Below, piece after piece: positions 47,323-59,606 of a stretch of DNA of 64,000 bases; the stretch's first letter is position 1, and every line of letters begins with the position of its first letter. Location: the NCBI RefSeq assembly GCF_019924925.1, contig NC_067220.1:30269896-30333895 (forward strand), given 5' to 3'. The DNA comes from Ctenopharyngodon idella (taxonomy: Eukaryota; Chordata; Actinopteri; Cypriniformes; Xenocyprididae). The notes beneath the pieces are model-generated. The model was not told where the DNA came from. It made no database searches and saw only the letters and a list, made by a program, of their open reading frames with translations. The position numbers and the translations under genes are program-made.

Positions 47323-47490
47323 TGTTTCCCAACCCTTTTCCTGGAGGCACACCAACAGTACACATTTTGGATGTCTCCCTTATCGGACCCATCTATTTTT
47401 CATCTTGTAGTCTCTACTAACAAGTTGATGAGTTGAATCAGGTATGTTTGATTAGGAAAAGTTCGAAAATGTGTAGTATTGGTGTGCCTT
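47323..47490. repeat. GTTTCCCAACC/GGAGGCACACC interspersed repeat, truncated
   Basis: CAGTGTTTCCCAACCCTTTTCCTGGAGGCACACCAACAG opens a widespread fish repeat. Its right end stops at GGTGTGCCT, where the inverse of the beginning (CCAGGAA..GGGTTGGGAAACACTG) should continue; instead the DIRS-type sequence begins, so the element is broken at that junction. Confidence 0.7.
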
Positions 47491-47650
47491 CCTTTCGACG
47501 ATGTTCCCTCCATTCAAGGGAACATTAACGCAGCGTCATGGTGTTGACGCTATGGGAATGACAATACCCACGCCGCCAAACTGAGAGGATGCCTGCATCA
47601 CAGGTTGTGAAAAGTTTGCACAACAACAAAACTGCAAATACAGGAAGGAC

Positions 47651-47752
47651 TCAACATGAAAGGACCCGAGACCCTGGGGTTGAGCCCACATCCACACTAT
47701 GAAACCTGATAAATGTGTGTGGAGAAGACCAGCCTGCCGCAGCACAAACATC
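47651..47752 (-). pseudogene. DIRS tyrosine recombinase C-terminal fragment
   Basis: One - strand frame reads DVCAAAGWSSPHTFIRFHSV and continues to a TGA at 47651-47653. Members of this family read A..W.SP.TF.RFY here, and the tyrosine of RFY is, as I recall, the strand-cleaving residue; this copy has His in that place. The upstream catalytic Arg and His boxes are not recognisable. Confidence 0.65.
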
Positions 47753-47848
47753 TTGCAAAGAAGATCCTCATGCTAGAGCCTTCGACGCAGCCACACTTTG
47801 GGTAGAATGGGCCCTGAAACCTAGAAGCGAAAAGCAACACTGCGTGTC

Positions 47849-48310
47849 TCATAGGAAAGGGAAACTGCATCCGAAACTCAGTGAGATATAGTCTGCTGGG
47901 AAGCGGTGAAACCTCTTCTTACACAGAATAAGGCAGTAAGAGCAGGATCTATTGCACCAGCCTGAAAAGGGCGCAAACGCAGCCCACCCTAGCGATTTAT
48001 GTAGGTGACCACCAAGGTGTTGTCCATCTGCACCAGCACAGGGTAGCTTTAGATTGAGTGAGGCTTCCATCGTGATGATCTTGCGAAAGCAACACACCCC
48101 TAGGGAGGGACCCTTGATTAGAAACCAGGGAATCCTCCATGTAAAAAGGGCACAAGTGCTCTGCATGTGGCCCTTACCATTAACATGGGTTTTAGTAGGG
48201 GATGAAACCCTTTGTTTTTGAGCCACCACTGGAAGGGCCTCATGTGCATCAAGCCTAATGGTATTGCCTTGGCCACTGCAGCCATAAGACCCAGCAGTAC
48301 CTGGCATCAC
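47849..48310 (-). pseudogene. DIRS RNase H-like region, frameshifted
   Basis: The longest open frame here (153 codons) is only partly the ancestral one. The matching blocks lie in different frames: LLGLMAA-like and HMRPFQWWL-like motifs near 48290-48210, then ITMEASL near 48060-48080 in place of the usual TTDASL, and a DNT..YIN-like motif further on. The expected RNase H aspartate of TDAS is altered. Several frameshifts separate the blocks. Confidence 0.6.
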
Positions 48311-48392
48311 CAGATGGAAATCTCCTGGCCTAACCTAAGAAACTGTCTACCATGATGAGAATGGAATCCACCTTAGCTGGGGACAGTTGTGC

Positions 48393-49097
48393 CTACATCG
48401 TGGTCGAATCCCAAACCACCCTAAGAAACGTAGTTCTCTGACTTAGAAACAGCACACTTTTCTTGTGATTCAAACTCAAACCTAATTTCTTGATATGAGT
48501 GAGAATGACATCTCGATGCCAAAACGCCATCTCTTGTGACCGGTCTAGAATGAGCCAGTCGTCGAAGTAATTTAGTGGATGGATGAACTGGAGTCGCAAA
48601 AGAAGCTAGAGCCACATCCATGCACTTGGTGAAAGTTTGAGGAGACAAGACCAGGCCGAATGGAAGAACCTGAAACTGGTAAGCTTCGCCCCCTAAAGCG
48701 AACCTCAGGAACTTCCTTGTATAGGCAGATTCTCTATGTGAAAGTATGCATCCTTCAAGACTACCATGAAAAAACAATACTCGGGTTGAATTTGAGACAC
48801 TTCAAGCTTTAATGTCTACATCATGAATCTTTAAGTCCACAGAGTACAGTTCAATAGATGAAGAATAGGATGCAATCCCCCACCTTTTTTGGGTACCAAA
48901 AAGTACCTGCTGTAAAATCCTGAGTCTCTCACTGGGATATGCCTGATAGCCCCTTTCCCCAGGAGAAACTCCAATTCCAGCATGACTAACGGAACTTGAT
49001 CTGGCTTCACCGTAGTGGGGGATGATTTAATTGAATTATGTAACCACTCTCTATTGTTCAAAGAACCCAAGAAGAGATGATGGGCAGAAGTTTCCAC
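48393..49097 (-). pseudogene. DIRS reverse transcriptase, frameshifted remnant
   Basis: Three overlapping - strand frames hold sequential reverse transcriptase blocks: SGFYSRYFLVPKKGGGLHPI (48831-49097), then RKFLRFALGGEAYQF, VLPFGL and PQTFTKCMDVAL (48421-48777), then the catalytic-box equivalent YFDDWLI and GLSLNHKKS (48393-48599). Blocks are ancestral in order but lie in at least two shifts of frame, and the block between the first two is deleted. The DD pair of the catalytic box is intact though unreachable by translation. Confidence 0.85.
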
Positions 49098-49387
49098 ACT
49101 GCAAAACTCTCTGAAAGAGGAACTAGTTTTACACTTTTATTTATAGGGGAGGGGGAACCAACTCGTTGCCCTGACACAGCTCGCTGGTAGGAGCCAACTG
49201 AGTTGAAAGAACATTGTAAATGAGTGGAGACGGGGCAGAAACCCTGCTAGGAACTGCCGCTCCCCGTAGCACCGGAGGTGGCGGGGGTAGTGGGGTGATT
49301 CCTGGAAGAGAATGCGAGAGAGAGGAGGCTTGATGACAAACTACCCTCTTCTCTCCCCCTAGGACCCAGCCAAAATGGGCATCTTAT

Positions 49388-49510
49388 CTGGGGCCCACTT
49401 GGGTCAGCTAAGTATGTCCCACATGGGTGAAAACAGGTGGGCTAACCCATGTAAAGACAAAATTAGCTAGGCCACAGTTGGGTAGCCCATGTGGGCCCCA
49501 AATATCAGCC
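49388..49510. repeat. TGGGC/GCCCA palindromic insert in the DIRS element
   Basis: GGGGCCCACTTGGGTCAGC on the left pairs with GCCCATGTGGGCCCC on the right. The stretch is made of TGGG(C/T) and CCCA motifs unlike the adjoining element and interrupts the gap between ORF1 and reverse transcriptase. Confidence 0.65.
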
Positions 49511-49532
49511 CAAGTGCAACCCCTTTGGGCCC

Positions 49533-49877
49533 TTACTGCCCCTTCAGTTCCTCCCTCCTGGAAATGGGCACAGGACGGGAGGTAGAAGGACCAGCCTGGT
49601 GGACCCGGCGAGGGATAAACTGCTGGAATGCCTCCAACTGTTTCTTCACAGCCTGAAAGCTGTCGACGACAGAGCTCACCGCTCGAGTAATGACTTCGAG
49701 CATCTCCTCATAAGATTTTGCTTTTTTTGCGTCCTTGGCCAATGGCTTGTCTGATGCTATGGGAATGCCTTGAGAACACACACATGACTCAGACACCGGC
49801 TCACACTCAAGGCGTTCCATACCACCAACTCCATGGCATGGCGTCAATGTCCCCTCGAAAGGGAACGGCTTAGTCAT
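49533..49877 (-). pseudogene. DIRS ORF1 (gag-like) fragment
   Basis: A 114-codon open frame starting soon after the left terminal sequence. The Lys/Glu-rich central part (AKDAKKAKSYEEMLEVITRA) and QQFIPRR are like the gag-position ORF of fish DIRS1 elements. No zinc knuckle is seen. It runs into the TGGGC insert and ends. Confidence 0.55.
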
Positions 49878-50454
49878 TATTTTATCAGAAATCCTAAAGG
49901 AAATATCATAGCTTCCATGGGGGTCCTTCAGATATTATCGGTTGAGAATAAATGTTCTAGAATGAGAATGTCCTCATCTCCAACCTACTAGCAAGTATAA
50001 AATCATGCTTGATAGCAGTGATGTAAACTAAAGTCTATCTGCTATTGTACAACAAAGTGACAAGCCCTTCGATATGTTCCACTTAAACCTACTCTTTCAA
50101 TATGAAATATGTCATCACAGGCGCTTGTTAAGTGATTTCATGGGGTCTTCAAGGTCACTATGAATTTTGTATGAAACCTTTTGAAATTTGTTAGCTTTCT
50201 TTTTACTTTTTATTTGTGATTGTACCTCCTTTTCCCAAGTAGGCTCCTAGCTATGCACTAAAGTTAAAAGACTGCTTTACCACAGGAATAAATATACGTC
50301 ATGGCAAGATTAAAGTAGATGCTGGTTTATAATTAGCTCAGTCGCCCTCAGCAAGAGATTTCTAGTACATCTTTGCCATCTTGATGGAATGTGGATGTCA
50401 GCAGGGTTGGCTAGCAAGAATTGAGCAACCTATCAGCTTTAAGAAGAGTAGATT

Positions 50455-50458
<4 letters not shown>

Positions 50459-50493
<35 letters not shown>

Positions 50494-50511
50494 ACCACCA
50501 CCACCACCACA
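50459..50511. repeat. (CA)n-(CCA)n compound microsatellite
   Basis: About 17 CA units followed directly by about six CCA units. Confidence 0.95.
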
Positions 50512-50689
50512 GCTAGAGCTGCAGGGAAATATTAATGGAATTAAAGTGCATTTTTACTTAAGTACAGATCCAAATAAGAGTCAAGACTGAGACACACAGC
50601 ATGACAACAGGTTGCATTCACCACTCACAGCCTGACCAAAGTAAAGTGTCTGCAGAGGGCGATACAGGATACACTGACTACAGGAGCTC

Positions 50690-51850
50690 CCTCAGGCCCT
50701 GAGCTCCATCAGTCCCACTTACATTCTCTCCATTCCATGCACTTTCCATCCATGAGGATCTAACCTCTGTGCCGAGCGGCTCTTAATGAGCTAAAACATT
50801 CCTTCAATCATCTCGCAATCAGCCCAGTCAAGCCTCCTCATCCTGGCGCTGTCATGCTGCAGCGGTGGCCCCATTAAACCTCCCAGATGTCTCAGCCCCT
50901 CTGTTGATTCTAAATGAATTTATGCAATTACCAGAGTACCCCTTTGCGTCGACAAACATTTTTTGAAAGAGGGTTAGGGGAGGAGGAGAACTTGTTGTAG
51001 GACAGGGAGGAGGAAGGGGAAAAAAACACCAGCTCTGACATTTCAGGGAATTTCATAGGGATGGCTAATCGAAAGTGATCAGCGGAAGAGTTTAATATTT
51101 AACTAGTCAGCGACGCAGCCCAAAGTTTCTAATGAAATTATAACTCATGCTTGAAAAGCAAAAGTGCATGTGTTGTGGGAGCCTAAATTATTCAGCCGCC
51201 CCATATCTCTGCATTTCTGTTCACCCACAGACAAACGTGGCACTCACAAGCTTTTAAGAAAGGAGGCAGGCTGTGACGAATGGCATGATTCGAAACAAAA
51301 AGATTTTATCTGATCCCAAATTAAAGTGACTTGCTGACTGATACATCCAGGAACAACTTAATTGTGTTAATTAATTGATTTCCTCAACTAAGGGACACAC
51401 GCACATGTCACAATCGCTAAGCATGTGATCTAGCTATAATCTCACAAAGCCATTGTGCCCTTTCCATACACCTATGACTTTTTATGTTTAAAAAAGTATT
51501 CAGTTATCAAAAAAGTACATTAATTAGCTCTTTTTGAGAAAGAGAGATGAGGGGCCCACAATATCTATGAGGGTCGGTAAAATATTTAGGGCGGCAGCAT
51601 TCATATTAATGGTAACATTACACATACGTCTCACAAAATTCAATTAGAATTCAACTCAACATCGATGTCAGGCGCTTGTCAGGCATATAAATGTGCCGTA
51701 GCTTCGGGTTATGGTGTCTATTTTCATACATTATTTTTCAGGTAGCTTAGCTTTCGGCCACTCAACCACCCTTGCGGCGTTATTCCAACAGAAAAAGAAT
51801 TACATACTTGATGGGGACTAATTAGATCAGCCCTCACCTGTGAGTCCTCC
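50690..51850. other. Longest repeat-free block; candidate regulatory cluster
   Basis: More than 1.1 kb without a recognised repeat. It is rich in homeodomain-like cores (CTAATGAAATTATAAC, GTTAATTAATTGATTTCC, GGACTAATTAGATCAG), plus CAGCGGTGGCCCCATTAAACC, GGAACAACTTAATTGTG and GTCACAATCGCTAAGC. No coding frame. Such unique, motif-dense DNA in a gene desert is typical of conserved non-coding elements, but conservation cannot be judged from one sequence. Confidence 0.35.
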
Positions 51851-54119
51851 AGGCTGTTGTATCCTGACTTCCCTAAGGTTAATGTGCACCAACTTTTTAA
51901 AGGAGCACTGGCTTTTTACACTTTAACTACTACACTTTATCTGCTTCGAAGCAAACAGAAAAGGAAATGTTTTTTTTTCTTCTTCTTTTTTTTTTTTCAC
52001 AAATCAGTGCAAAAGAGCATTCAAGTGTCCAAATGTGGTTTAAACCACTAAAAACAAATGTAACTTCAAGGGCCTCTTTTGCTCCATGTTTGCCTTTACC
52101 TTTCTAGTAACTGTTTTGACATTAATATCTCATTCATCTCTTTTTAAGGAGTTGGGTTTCAGTGCTTCATACTTTTTTGAAGAAAATAATAATGTCAAAT
52201 AATTAGAAATGAGACAATCTAATATGTAACAAATAAGACAAAGTTTTGGTTCTGGATTAGGTTTATATGTTTGATTATTTAGTACAGTGTATGTTAGAAA
52301 ATGGATTCAGTTCCCTCCAAAAATGAACCTTTATTTTCATTCAATTTCATTCTTCTGTGGAACACTGTTTTCATCAATACAGTGAAAGCAAATGGTGTCC
52401 AAAACTAAATTGGACTAAATTTTGATGGCATGTACAAAAACAAAAACTATTCTTTTAAAACCAAACATTAAAATGTGATTTGTGCTCTGCGGTCACACTC
52501 ATTTAGTGCATTCATCTGTTAACTAAGTAAAACATGACTTGAACAGATTTAGTTTGAAAGGTTTGTAATGATTTTTAAAGCTTTACAAGATGACTTTAGA
52601 GCGCATTGCCAGCTTAATTTCAGAGAGGACACAGTGTGATTCACATCAGTTTTCCTTCTCTGAAATAAAGGAACAAACTGCTCGCTGTCAATTGCAAAGA
52701 GAATCTAAAGCTTTATCAATCTTAGTTTTTCTTTTAAATTAAATGATGAGACTTTTATTCTTTATTTCTAAGAAGTATTTAGCTTTGTGTCATTTTGAAC
52801 CTCATAAAACTAATATTAAGTCATAAATGCAGGACCACAGAGAAGCCAGCAGACCAGGGGGCCACACATCGATTTATGAGGGCACATTTGATACTCGCTA
52901 AGTTTCTAATTGTTCCGATGCTGAGAGAAAAAAGAATACCTTTCAAGAAGCTTCTGTTTCATGCACACTGATTAAAGAATGCGTGAGACTTCAGTGACAT
53001 GGCGGGTATTATTAATTCATTGCAAACAGTGGAATTTGGGTGTGTTACTTTGAAAAATGTTCAAAACTGCTGGCCTGTAATAAAAAAGCAGCTAGTAAAA
53101 AAAAAAAAAAAAAAATCTAACTCATTAACATTTCATTGGTGAATTCTCTTTCATATGAAATATCCCCAATATACGGCTGTCACAATCAATCAGGTGTCCA
53201 GAAAAGAGAGTCTGACAAGCGAAAAAAGGGATGGGGAATATGTCAACGGTGGCACTCGCTGTTTCTTCTCTCTGTCATGTTGCCAAAGCCCAATGTTAAG
53301 CAGACACCACAGCCAAAAGGAAAAGTGAAGCTTGAGATTCTGACAAAAAAGAAAGAAAAGAAAAAAGTTCATGCCATCCTTCCCATGACAGAAGTCTCCA
53401 GCTAAGGTTATGTTATCTTTAGAGGCAAGAGAATTGTTCAAAAGCAAGGATTTCTCTCGCATTGAGATCTTTTGGGATGTGTTTGGCAAGAAAACCACTT
53501 GGCTCATAATTGTGTAATCGTATGCTTAGTCCCCTGCTCCCGCCTGAATTCTCTTAGTTTCACCTTGAACTCAACTCTTGAAAGAGCAAGTACAGAAGCA
53601 AAGGAGAGATAAGGAAGAATTTAGGGGAATTTAAATGTGCAAGTGATGCTGCCCCTGGGCAGACTTCGGTACATACAAAAATGTAAAAGAATCAGAGATT
53701 GAAATTCATCAAATTTCAGGACTTCAAATGGGAGAGTTTATTTAATTACCCTGATGATGAAAAGTTAATTAGATTGAAGTTCAATCTTATCCATCCTCAT
53801 CAGGATGATTAGGAAGTGGCAGCAGGTATAGGAGCTGTTTCTTCTTGAACATATGAACTCCATTTTGACACTTTGTGGGTAATTTGTGGTCTAATCTGTG
53901 GTTATGTGTAAAGTGGAGAACATACATTAGGTTGGAAAAAATAAAACTAGTCCAAATGGTAAAGTATAGACTTTCCTTCACCCTCTGCCCTCTTTTTCCA
54001 TCTCATTCTCTTCTGGATTTCTTTTTAACATGCTAGGGCCATTATAAGGCCATAAAGTTAGAGTGGCCTATAGTTTCCATGGTCAGATTCTGAACTCCAG
54101 TCTAAAATTAGAACATTAA
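51851..54119. other. Intergenic stretch, no gene recognised
   Basis: Unique and AT-rich. T run at 51979-51998, A run at 53098-53115. Opposing open frames at 53136-53507 overlap each other and lack splice signals. Confidence 0.45.
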
Positions 54120-54339
54120 AGGGATATTTTAAGCAAAAACAGTTTTGTTACCACTAACGTACATTGTAAACACACATACACACACACACATACACGCAAA
54201 AAACAAACAAACAAACAAACAAAAAAACAGACGTTTCCCCAAAATCGTTTATGTTCTACAGAAGAAAGAACGTCAAACAGGGTTGGAACAACATGAGTGA
54301 TTGATGACAGAATTTTCAGTTTTGGGTGAATTATATCCT
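54120..54339. repeat. TTAA-flanked palindromic MITE
   Basis: TTAA at 54116-54119 and 54340-54343. The right end TTTTGGGTGAATTATATCCT is typical and the left end AGGGATATTTTAAGC is diverged. Contains a (CA)n/(AAAC)n tract at 54172-54225. Confidence 0.8.
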
Positions 54340-54430
54340 TTAAAATTAGAAACAAATAAATGTGTAACCCCCAAAGTTTTAAAATATCAGAAATTAAAAG
54401 GAACTTATTCTCTTTCAATTTTGATTTTAA

Positions 54431-55020
54431 AGGGTTAGTTCACCCAAAAATGAAATTTCTGTCATTAAGTACTCATGTCGTTCCAAACCCGTAAGACCTT
54501 TGTTCATCTTCAGAACACAAATTAAGAAATTTTTGATGAAATCCACAAGTTTTTTTTTTTTTTTTTTTTATTTTTTTATCCCCAATAGAAAGCAATGCAT
54601 GCGTCATGTGCTGCTCACGTGAACAGCCTCGGCCAATACTGAGCCGGCGTTTGGATGTAAACACGTAAGCACTGAACTGTGTTCACTGCATCAACGAGTC
54701 TCACAGGGTAGAGAAGAATTTGTTGAATAAAGTCATTATTTTTGTTTTGTTTTTGCACACAAAAAGTATTCTCATCACTTCATAACATTAAGGTTGAACC
54801 ACTGTAGTCACGTTAACTATTTTAACAATGTCTTTAGTACTTTCCTGGACCTTGAATGACGGTAATTACGTTGCTTTCTATGGGAGATAAAAAACCTCTT
54901 GAATTTCATCAAAAATATCTTAATTTGCGTTCTGAAGATGAACGAAGGCCTAACAGGTTTGGAACGACATGAGGGTGAGTAATTAATGACAGAAATTTCA
55001 TTTTTGAGTGAACTAACCCT
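54431..55020. repeat. TTAA-flanked palindromic element, 590 bp
   Basis: TTAA at 54427-54430 and 55021-55024. Ends AGGGTTAGTTCACCCAAAAA and TTTTTGAGTGAACTAACCCT. The same body as 26876-27349 but without the TAGTGATGGGC insert of the composite copies. T run at 54550-54569. Confidence 0.9.
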
Positions 55021-55557
55021 TTAAGTTTTTGCTTTTGGTATGAACTTATGTCTATCTAAATCTCCATCCTCTGACCTTAACTAAAGAAGTAGAGGTGTAT
55101 AGAAGCAGGTATCAAGCGTGCACCAGGAAGTTGATACACTCTCATACCCAGTGGGCAAGTATTATTCCTACTGTATATCATTATCGGTGAGTTGTCCTAA
55201 TTAGTGCAAGGGCAGAATAATGAATACAGCTCCATTAATCAAAAGGTAATATATGTAAAAGCAGTACTTTTGGCCTTGGGAGAAGCAGCTAAAAGGTAGA
55301 CAAGGAGAATAAAATCAAAGGAGGAAAAAAATGTTCCTCCAGCAGTGAATATTGCCTTAATATTCATTTATACACCATTTCTTGTATTGAATACACACAG
55401 CTTACTCTGTGCTGCTTCATTCGGTCATAGGCAAAATAGAAAAAGTAAACTGAGTATAAAATAAGAGCTCTTTGCTCACCACTCTAATATATACCTCAGT
55501 TCAGAAGATTTAAATGTAGGATTGTTTCAAAAGTAGGAAGTCTCAAAGAATATACAT
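55021..55557. other. Intergenic stretch, no gene recognised
   Basis: Unique sequence with nothing supported. Confidence 0.4.
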
Positions 55558-55880
55558 TACTGTTTAAAAGTCTGGGGTCGCATTTTACAATTTAAAATAA
55601 CTGTTTTCTATTTTAATATATTTTAAAACTGTAATTTATTCCTGTGATGGCAAAGCTGAATTTTCAGCATCATTACTCCAGTCTTCAGTGTCACATGATC
55701 TTTCAGAAATCATTCTAATATGCTGATTTGCTGCTCAAGAAACACTTCTTAATGTTATCAATGTTGAAAACAGTTCAGGATCCTTTGATAAATAGAAAGT
55801 TCAAATGAAAAGCATTTATTTGAAATATAATTTTTTGGAACAACGCATCCTTGCTGAATAAAATTATTAATTTCTGTAAA
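55558..55880. repeat. Family D copy
   Basis: TTTAAAAGTCTGGGGTCGC, TTCCTGTGATGGCAAAGCTG, CATTACTCCAGTCTTCAGTG, CACATGATCTTTCAGAAATC and CATCCTTGCTGAATAAAATTATTAAT follow the family order. Confidence 0.88.
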
Positions 55881-57843
55881 GCTTTTTAACGTAGCTTAAT
55901 TAAATAATAAATTTAATTCAAATCCTTTGTGTTGTAAAATGTGTTTTTAGTCTTTTTATTTTGCCAGCATTATCAAGATATAAATTATCACTGTGTATGA
56001 AAATGGATGTGTCAGATGTTCAAGTTTAATAAACAGGATTCTTTTTTCCAAAGTGCAAGGCATCAGACTTAAAATTATGATGTGTTTCAAATGATCTCAA
56101 ATTATATGTATTTAATTTTCCTGATTAGTTTGCAATAAAGTGGCAACACATCTCGTTGAAGTTTTATTTTACCTTTGGTCTTAAGTGGTTTGTTACCTGT
56201 ATTCTTTTCATGTGCTGCTGACTGTTGTTGTGTTGGAGATGACTATCCATGTCATTTTAAGGCCATTAAAGATTGTTGTTGTCAGAATAAGTGATTTTTG
56301 GGACAACTCTACATATGTATCTATATATTGTCTGATGTTTCCTCCTTTGCAAAAGCTTAATTCAAAAGAAAGAAACGACTTGCAGTTGTACCAGAATCCT
56401 TAGCTCAGCCCATAAGTCTCTTAGTCTCTTGTGCTGTCACTTAGCTCACGATTACAGTACTTTAGGTATAGCGCACAGGACAATGCCTCAAATGTAAGCA
56501 TCAACCAAAAGTGTCTCTATGTAGGTCATGAGGCGCAGATGGAGGCAGATGACACAGTGATGGTGGCGGGTAGAAATGTTTGAGAAAGCACTCAAGTGAT
56601 CTCATTTTCTGTGGCTGCCACAACAATCTTTGCTACAGACTGCTGATTCCTCTAGTCTCCCTTTTTTGATACATTTGCACCTCCAAATCCAAAGTGAACA
56701 TACTCGCACCCTCTCAGTGTCTTTCCATCTCTCTCTCCTTCACTCAACAGTACACATATACATTATGCTGCTCTGACATGGATGGATGGTTTTAAAATGC
56801 TTCTATGGATATAAAAATAAACTTGTGCTGAGTGAAAGCTGCAAATGTTTTTATTTTAAAATGAAGACGGAGAGAGACGAGAGAGTTGAAGAACATAGCC
56901 ACTGTTGGAAAAAGTGGCATTAGGTTTTATCGTGAAGCTCAGAGCACTTTTCAAAAAGTCAAATGAAGTTCATTAAAACGAAATTATGTTCATCTAATAT
57001 ACTGTATATATACTCTTTCTCTCTCTCTATAAATATAATATACATAGGCCTACATTTATTTTAAAAAGATTTAACATTTAATTGTCTAGCTTGTACTTCA
57101 AATGATCCAGTTAATATTCTAAAGAATGATTTCAGTTAAATTAAATTTAGACAAGAATTCTCAGCATTTTAAACCGGCAGTGTCTTATCTCCATCATAGT
57201 AAAACATCATGCCATTTTGTTGTTAATTTCCTATTAGCAATTAAAAAACAGTTAAAATTGTTTGGCCACTTTTGGTGAGCCCAAATGTAAAACACTTCTT
57301 TAAAAAAAAAAAAAAAAAAGGGAGATACTAATATATATATATATATATATTTTTTTTTATCTGTGCGTGCACTGTAATATACTGAGACTATCTCCACATA
57401 TGATCTTCAATATTCATATTATGGAAAAGGAAACAATGGAAAAGACAGAATGAGGCAAGTGGCTTGTGTTTCAACCTGACACCTCTCTCAGCACTTAAAA
57501 GACGACAGCCCTCTCCGCATCTATTTTCTTATTCTATCTTATCAGTTACATTTAACGCCTTAACGAGAGGAGAAGCCGCACGTATCAAAGTAGCACTTTT
57601 GTCATATAGCATTAGAGTCCCTCTTTTCTCTTTTGGTTATTTTCCCCCTGATCACAGATTGTTTTCCAGCAGGTAGAATGAAAGACACTGATTAAAATAT
57701 GAAAGGTGCATGCTTTGTGCTTGCTGACGGCTAATTTCTAAAAAAGTGCGCCACCTTCTCTCTCATTTATACATGCTTGCCATTTTCCCTTCTCTTTCAC
57801 TGCTTTTCCCCCTACAAGCTGGCAGTCCCCCTAATTTAACCTA

Positions 57844-57881
57844 AATCTATCTATCTGTCTATGATAGATAGATAGATAGAT
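57844..57881. repeat. Inverted tetranucleotide repeat
   Basis: CTATCTATCTGTCTAT is followed directly by GATAGATAGATAGATAG, so the two halves can pair into a hairpin with almost no loop. Confidence 0.9.
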
Positions 57882-59529
57882 CCACAGGCTACTTAATTAG
57901 CAGCCATCACTTTTATGTATATTGGAAAGAAGAACCATTAGCTACTAAAAAGGAAATAAAGTCATACAAATTGGAAAAATCTATCAGGTCAGTAGCCTAA
58001 TTTCTGTTGTTCTTTGTTTTTCTTACCTTTTCCCAGTAAGCTTATAGCCTTCGTTCAATTCTTTGCCACTCAACAGTACTGTAAAACAAAGGTCAGAGCA
58101 TGAGACGAGGTGACTGGCGCGAAAGGTTGCCGCTCATGGGAGCGTGACGTCATTGAACTTTTTATTTATTTATTTTTTTTAATTCCCACATAATCGAGTT
58201 ATGACCGTATTTAAAAGTGTATATACGCTAACAAATAAAAACTAACAATCTCTGTCTGTGCGAGAGCATGTGCATTCTTGGTATAGTCTTACCTAAATGT
58301 TTCCTGAGTTTGAGTCAGTTGTTGTTGTTGCTGTTTTTTTTCTTTTTTCTTTAATTAAACATGAATAAACACATATAAATCTTAAATGGTCACATGTGGC
58401 ACTTTCCACAACTTACCATTGTTCCGCTGTCAAACATGCGGTCCCACAGTCAATGTCTGTGCTGTTCCGTAACAGTTCGCTAGATGGGGCTATAAGTCTT
58501 TAATTGTTGCTGAAGGAATTCATCAAAGTATAAACGTCTCAATACCTTAAGTCCTGGTCATATAAATTTTCCATCCTTTCCCCTAGTTCGTAATGAGTTC
58601 CATATGGTTGGAAACTACAGCTTTTTTAAGCAATGATACGTTTTTACTCTTAAGTGGTTTCTGTATACTGGGGGATAGGATGGCTGCAGGGACAGTAAGT
58701 GACTAAAAAAACAAAACAACAACAATAAAAGGGGGGCATTGCTAATAGGCCAAAGGGTTAGATAACAATCTTTATCTAAAAGTAAAACAACAGCATGCCA
58801 TCAAAATACAGCTGATCTTGAGGTAAAGTTAATATCTTTATATATTATTTTCGTTGGTAATACAAACTAAAAAAGGTGAAAATAAAACTTTTTTTTTTTT
58901 TTTTTTTTTTTAAGTTTAACATGCAATTGTATTAGTTGAGTCCCATTGTGTGTGAAAATAGCAATACATTAATTAGGTATTTATGTTCCTGCCCATTTAA
59001 GGGTTGATACATGTCCATTGCCACAAGTTCAGTTATTAAAAAAAAAAAATTCTGTGTAGGCCTACATAAAGAGAACATAAAGTGAAATTCATACAGTAGC
59101 CTATGTGTTGCTTTGTTTTTTTGCTCTCTCTCTTTCTCACACATATCATACGTACATGTAATCACTCTACAGATCACTTGGGGATGTTTTCACAGAGCAC
59201 TTCACAGTAAGTAGAAGCTGTTGGGTTGAAGGAAACGATAAGAGATCGATATGCACGCACAGTTCTATGCCTCAAAGGTGAATCCCAATGACTGGGTGAG
59301 ACTCACACACATTCATTATACTGAGCATCAGAGAGGCTTATATCAAATACAATAAGAGAGGCAGAGACTAACAGATGTGAGAGGCTGTCTGCTGCAACTG
59401 AGGCCATCCTTCTCAATATATACAAAGGGGGGCATGCTTTATCTTCATCAATAGCCTATGTAAGCATATATATATATAGCACAACATACAGACATCTCAT
59501 TCTTCACCATCACATATGCACAGCTTAGA

Positions 59530-59555
59530 CAGATAGACAGATAGATAGATAGATG

Positions 59556-59606
<51 letters not shown>
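59530..59606. repeat. (GATA)n microsatellite
   Basis: About 19 units of GATA with a few interruptions (GACA, GGAT) in the left third. Confidence 0.95.

Larger units (their letters stand above)
47495..49890 (-). mobile_element. Decayed DIRS1-type retroelement
   Basis: About 2.4 kb on the - strand keeps, in 5' to 3' order, an ORF1-like segment (49877-49533), reverse transcriptase (49097-48393), an RNase H-like region (48310 to about 47850) and the end of a tyrosine recombinase (47752-47651). That order and the presence of a tyrosine recombinase instead of an integrase define DIRS1-type elements. Terminal sequences with GTTCCC..GGGGACA (near 49870) and TGTTCCC..GGGAACA (near 47508) are similar. 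Full-length relatives are usually 5-6 kb, so large deletions have occurred along with many frameshifts and stops. It is inert. Confidence 0.85.

Noticed and set aside
47849..48310. 153-codon frame taken as an intact protein
   Set aside because: Ancestral DIRS blocks are spread over different frames within it, so the long frame is partly accidental.
49388..49510. TGGGC-rich segment considered as a CRISPR-like or satellite array
   Set aside because: Units are irregular and palindromic without uniform spacers; the host is eukaryotic.
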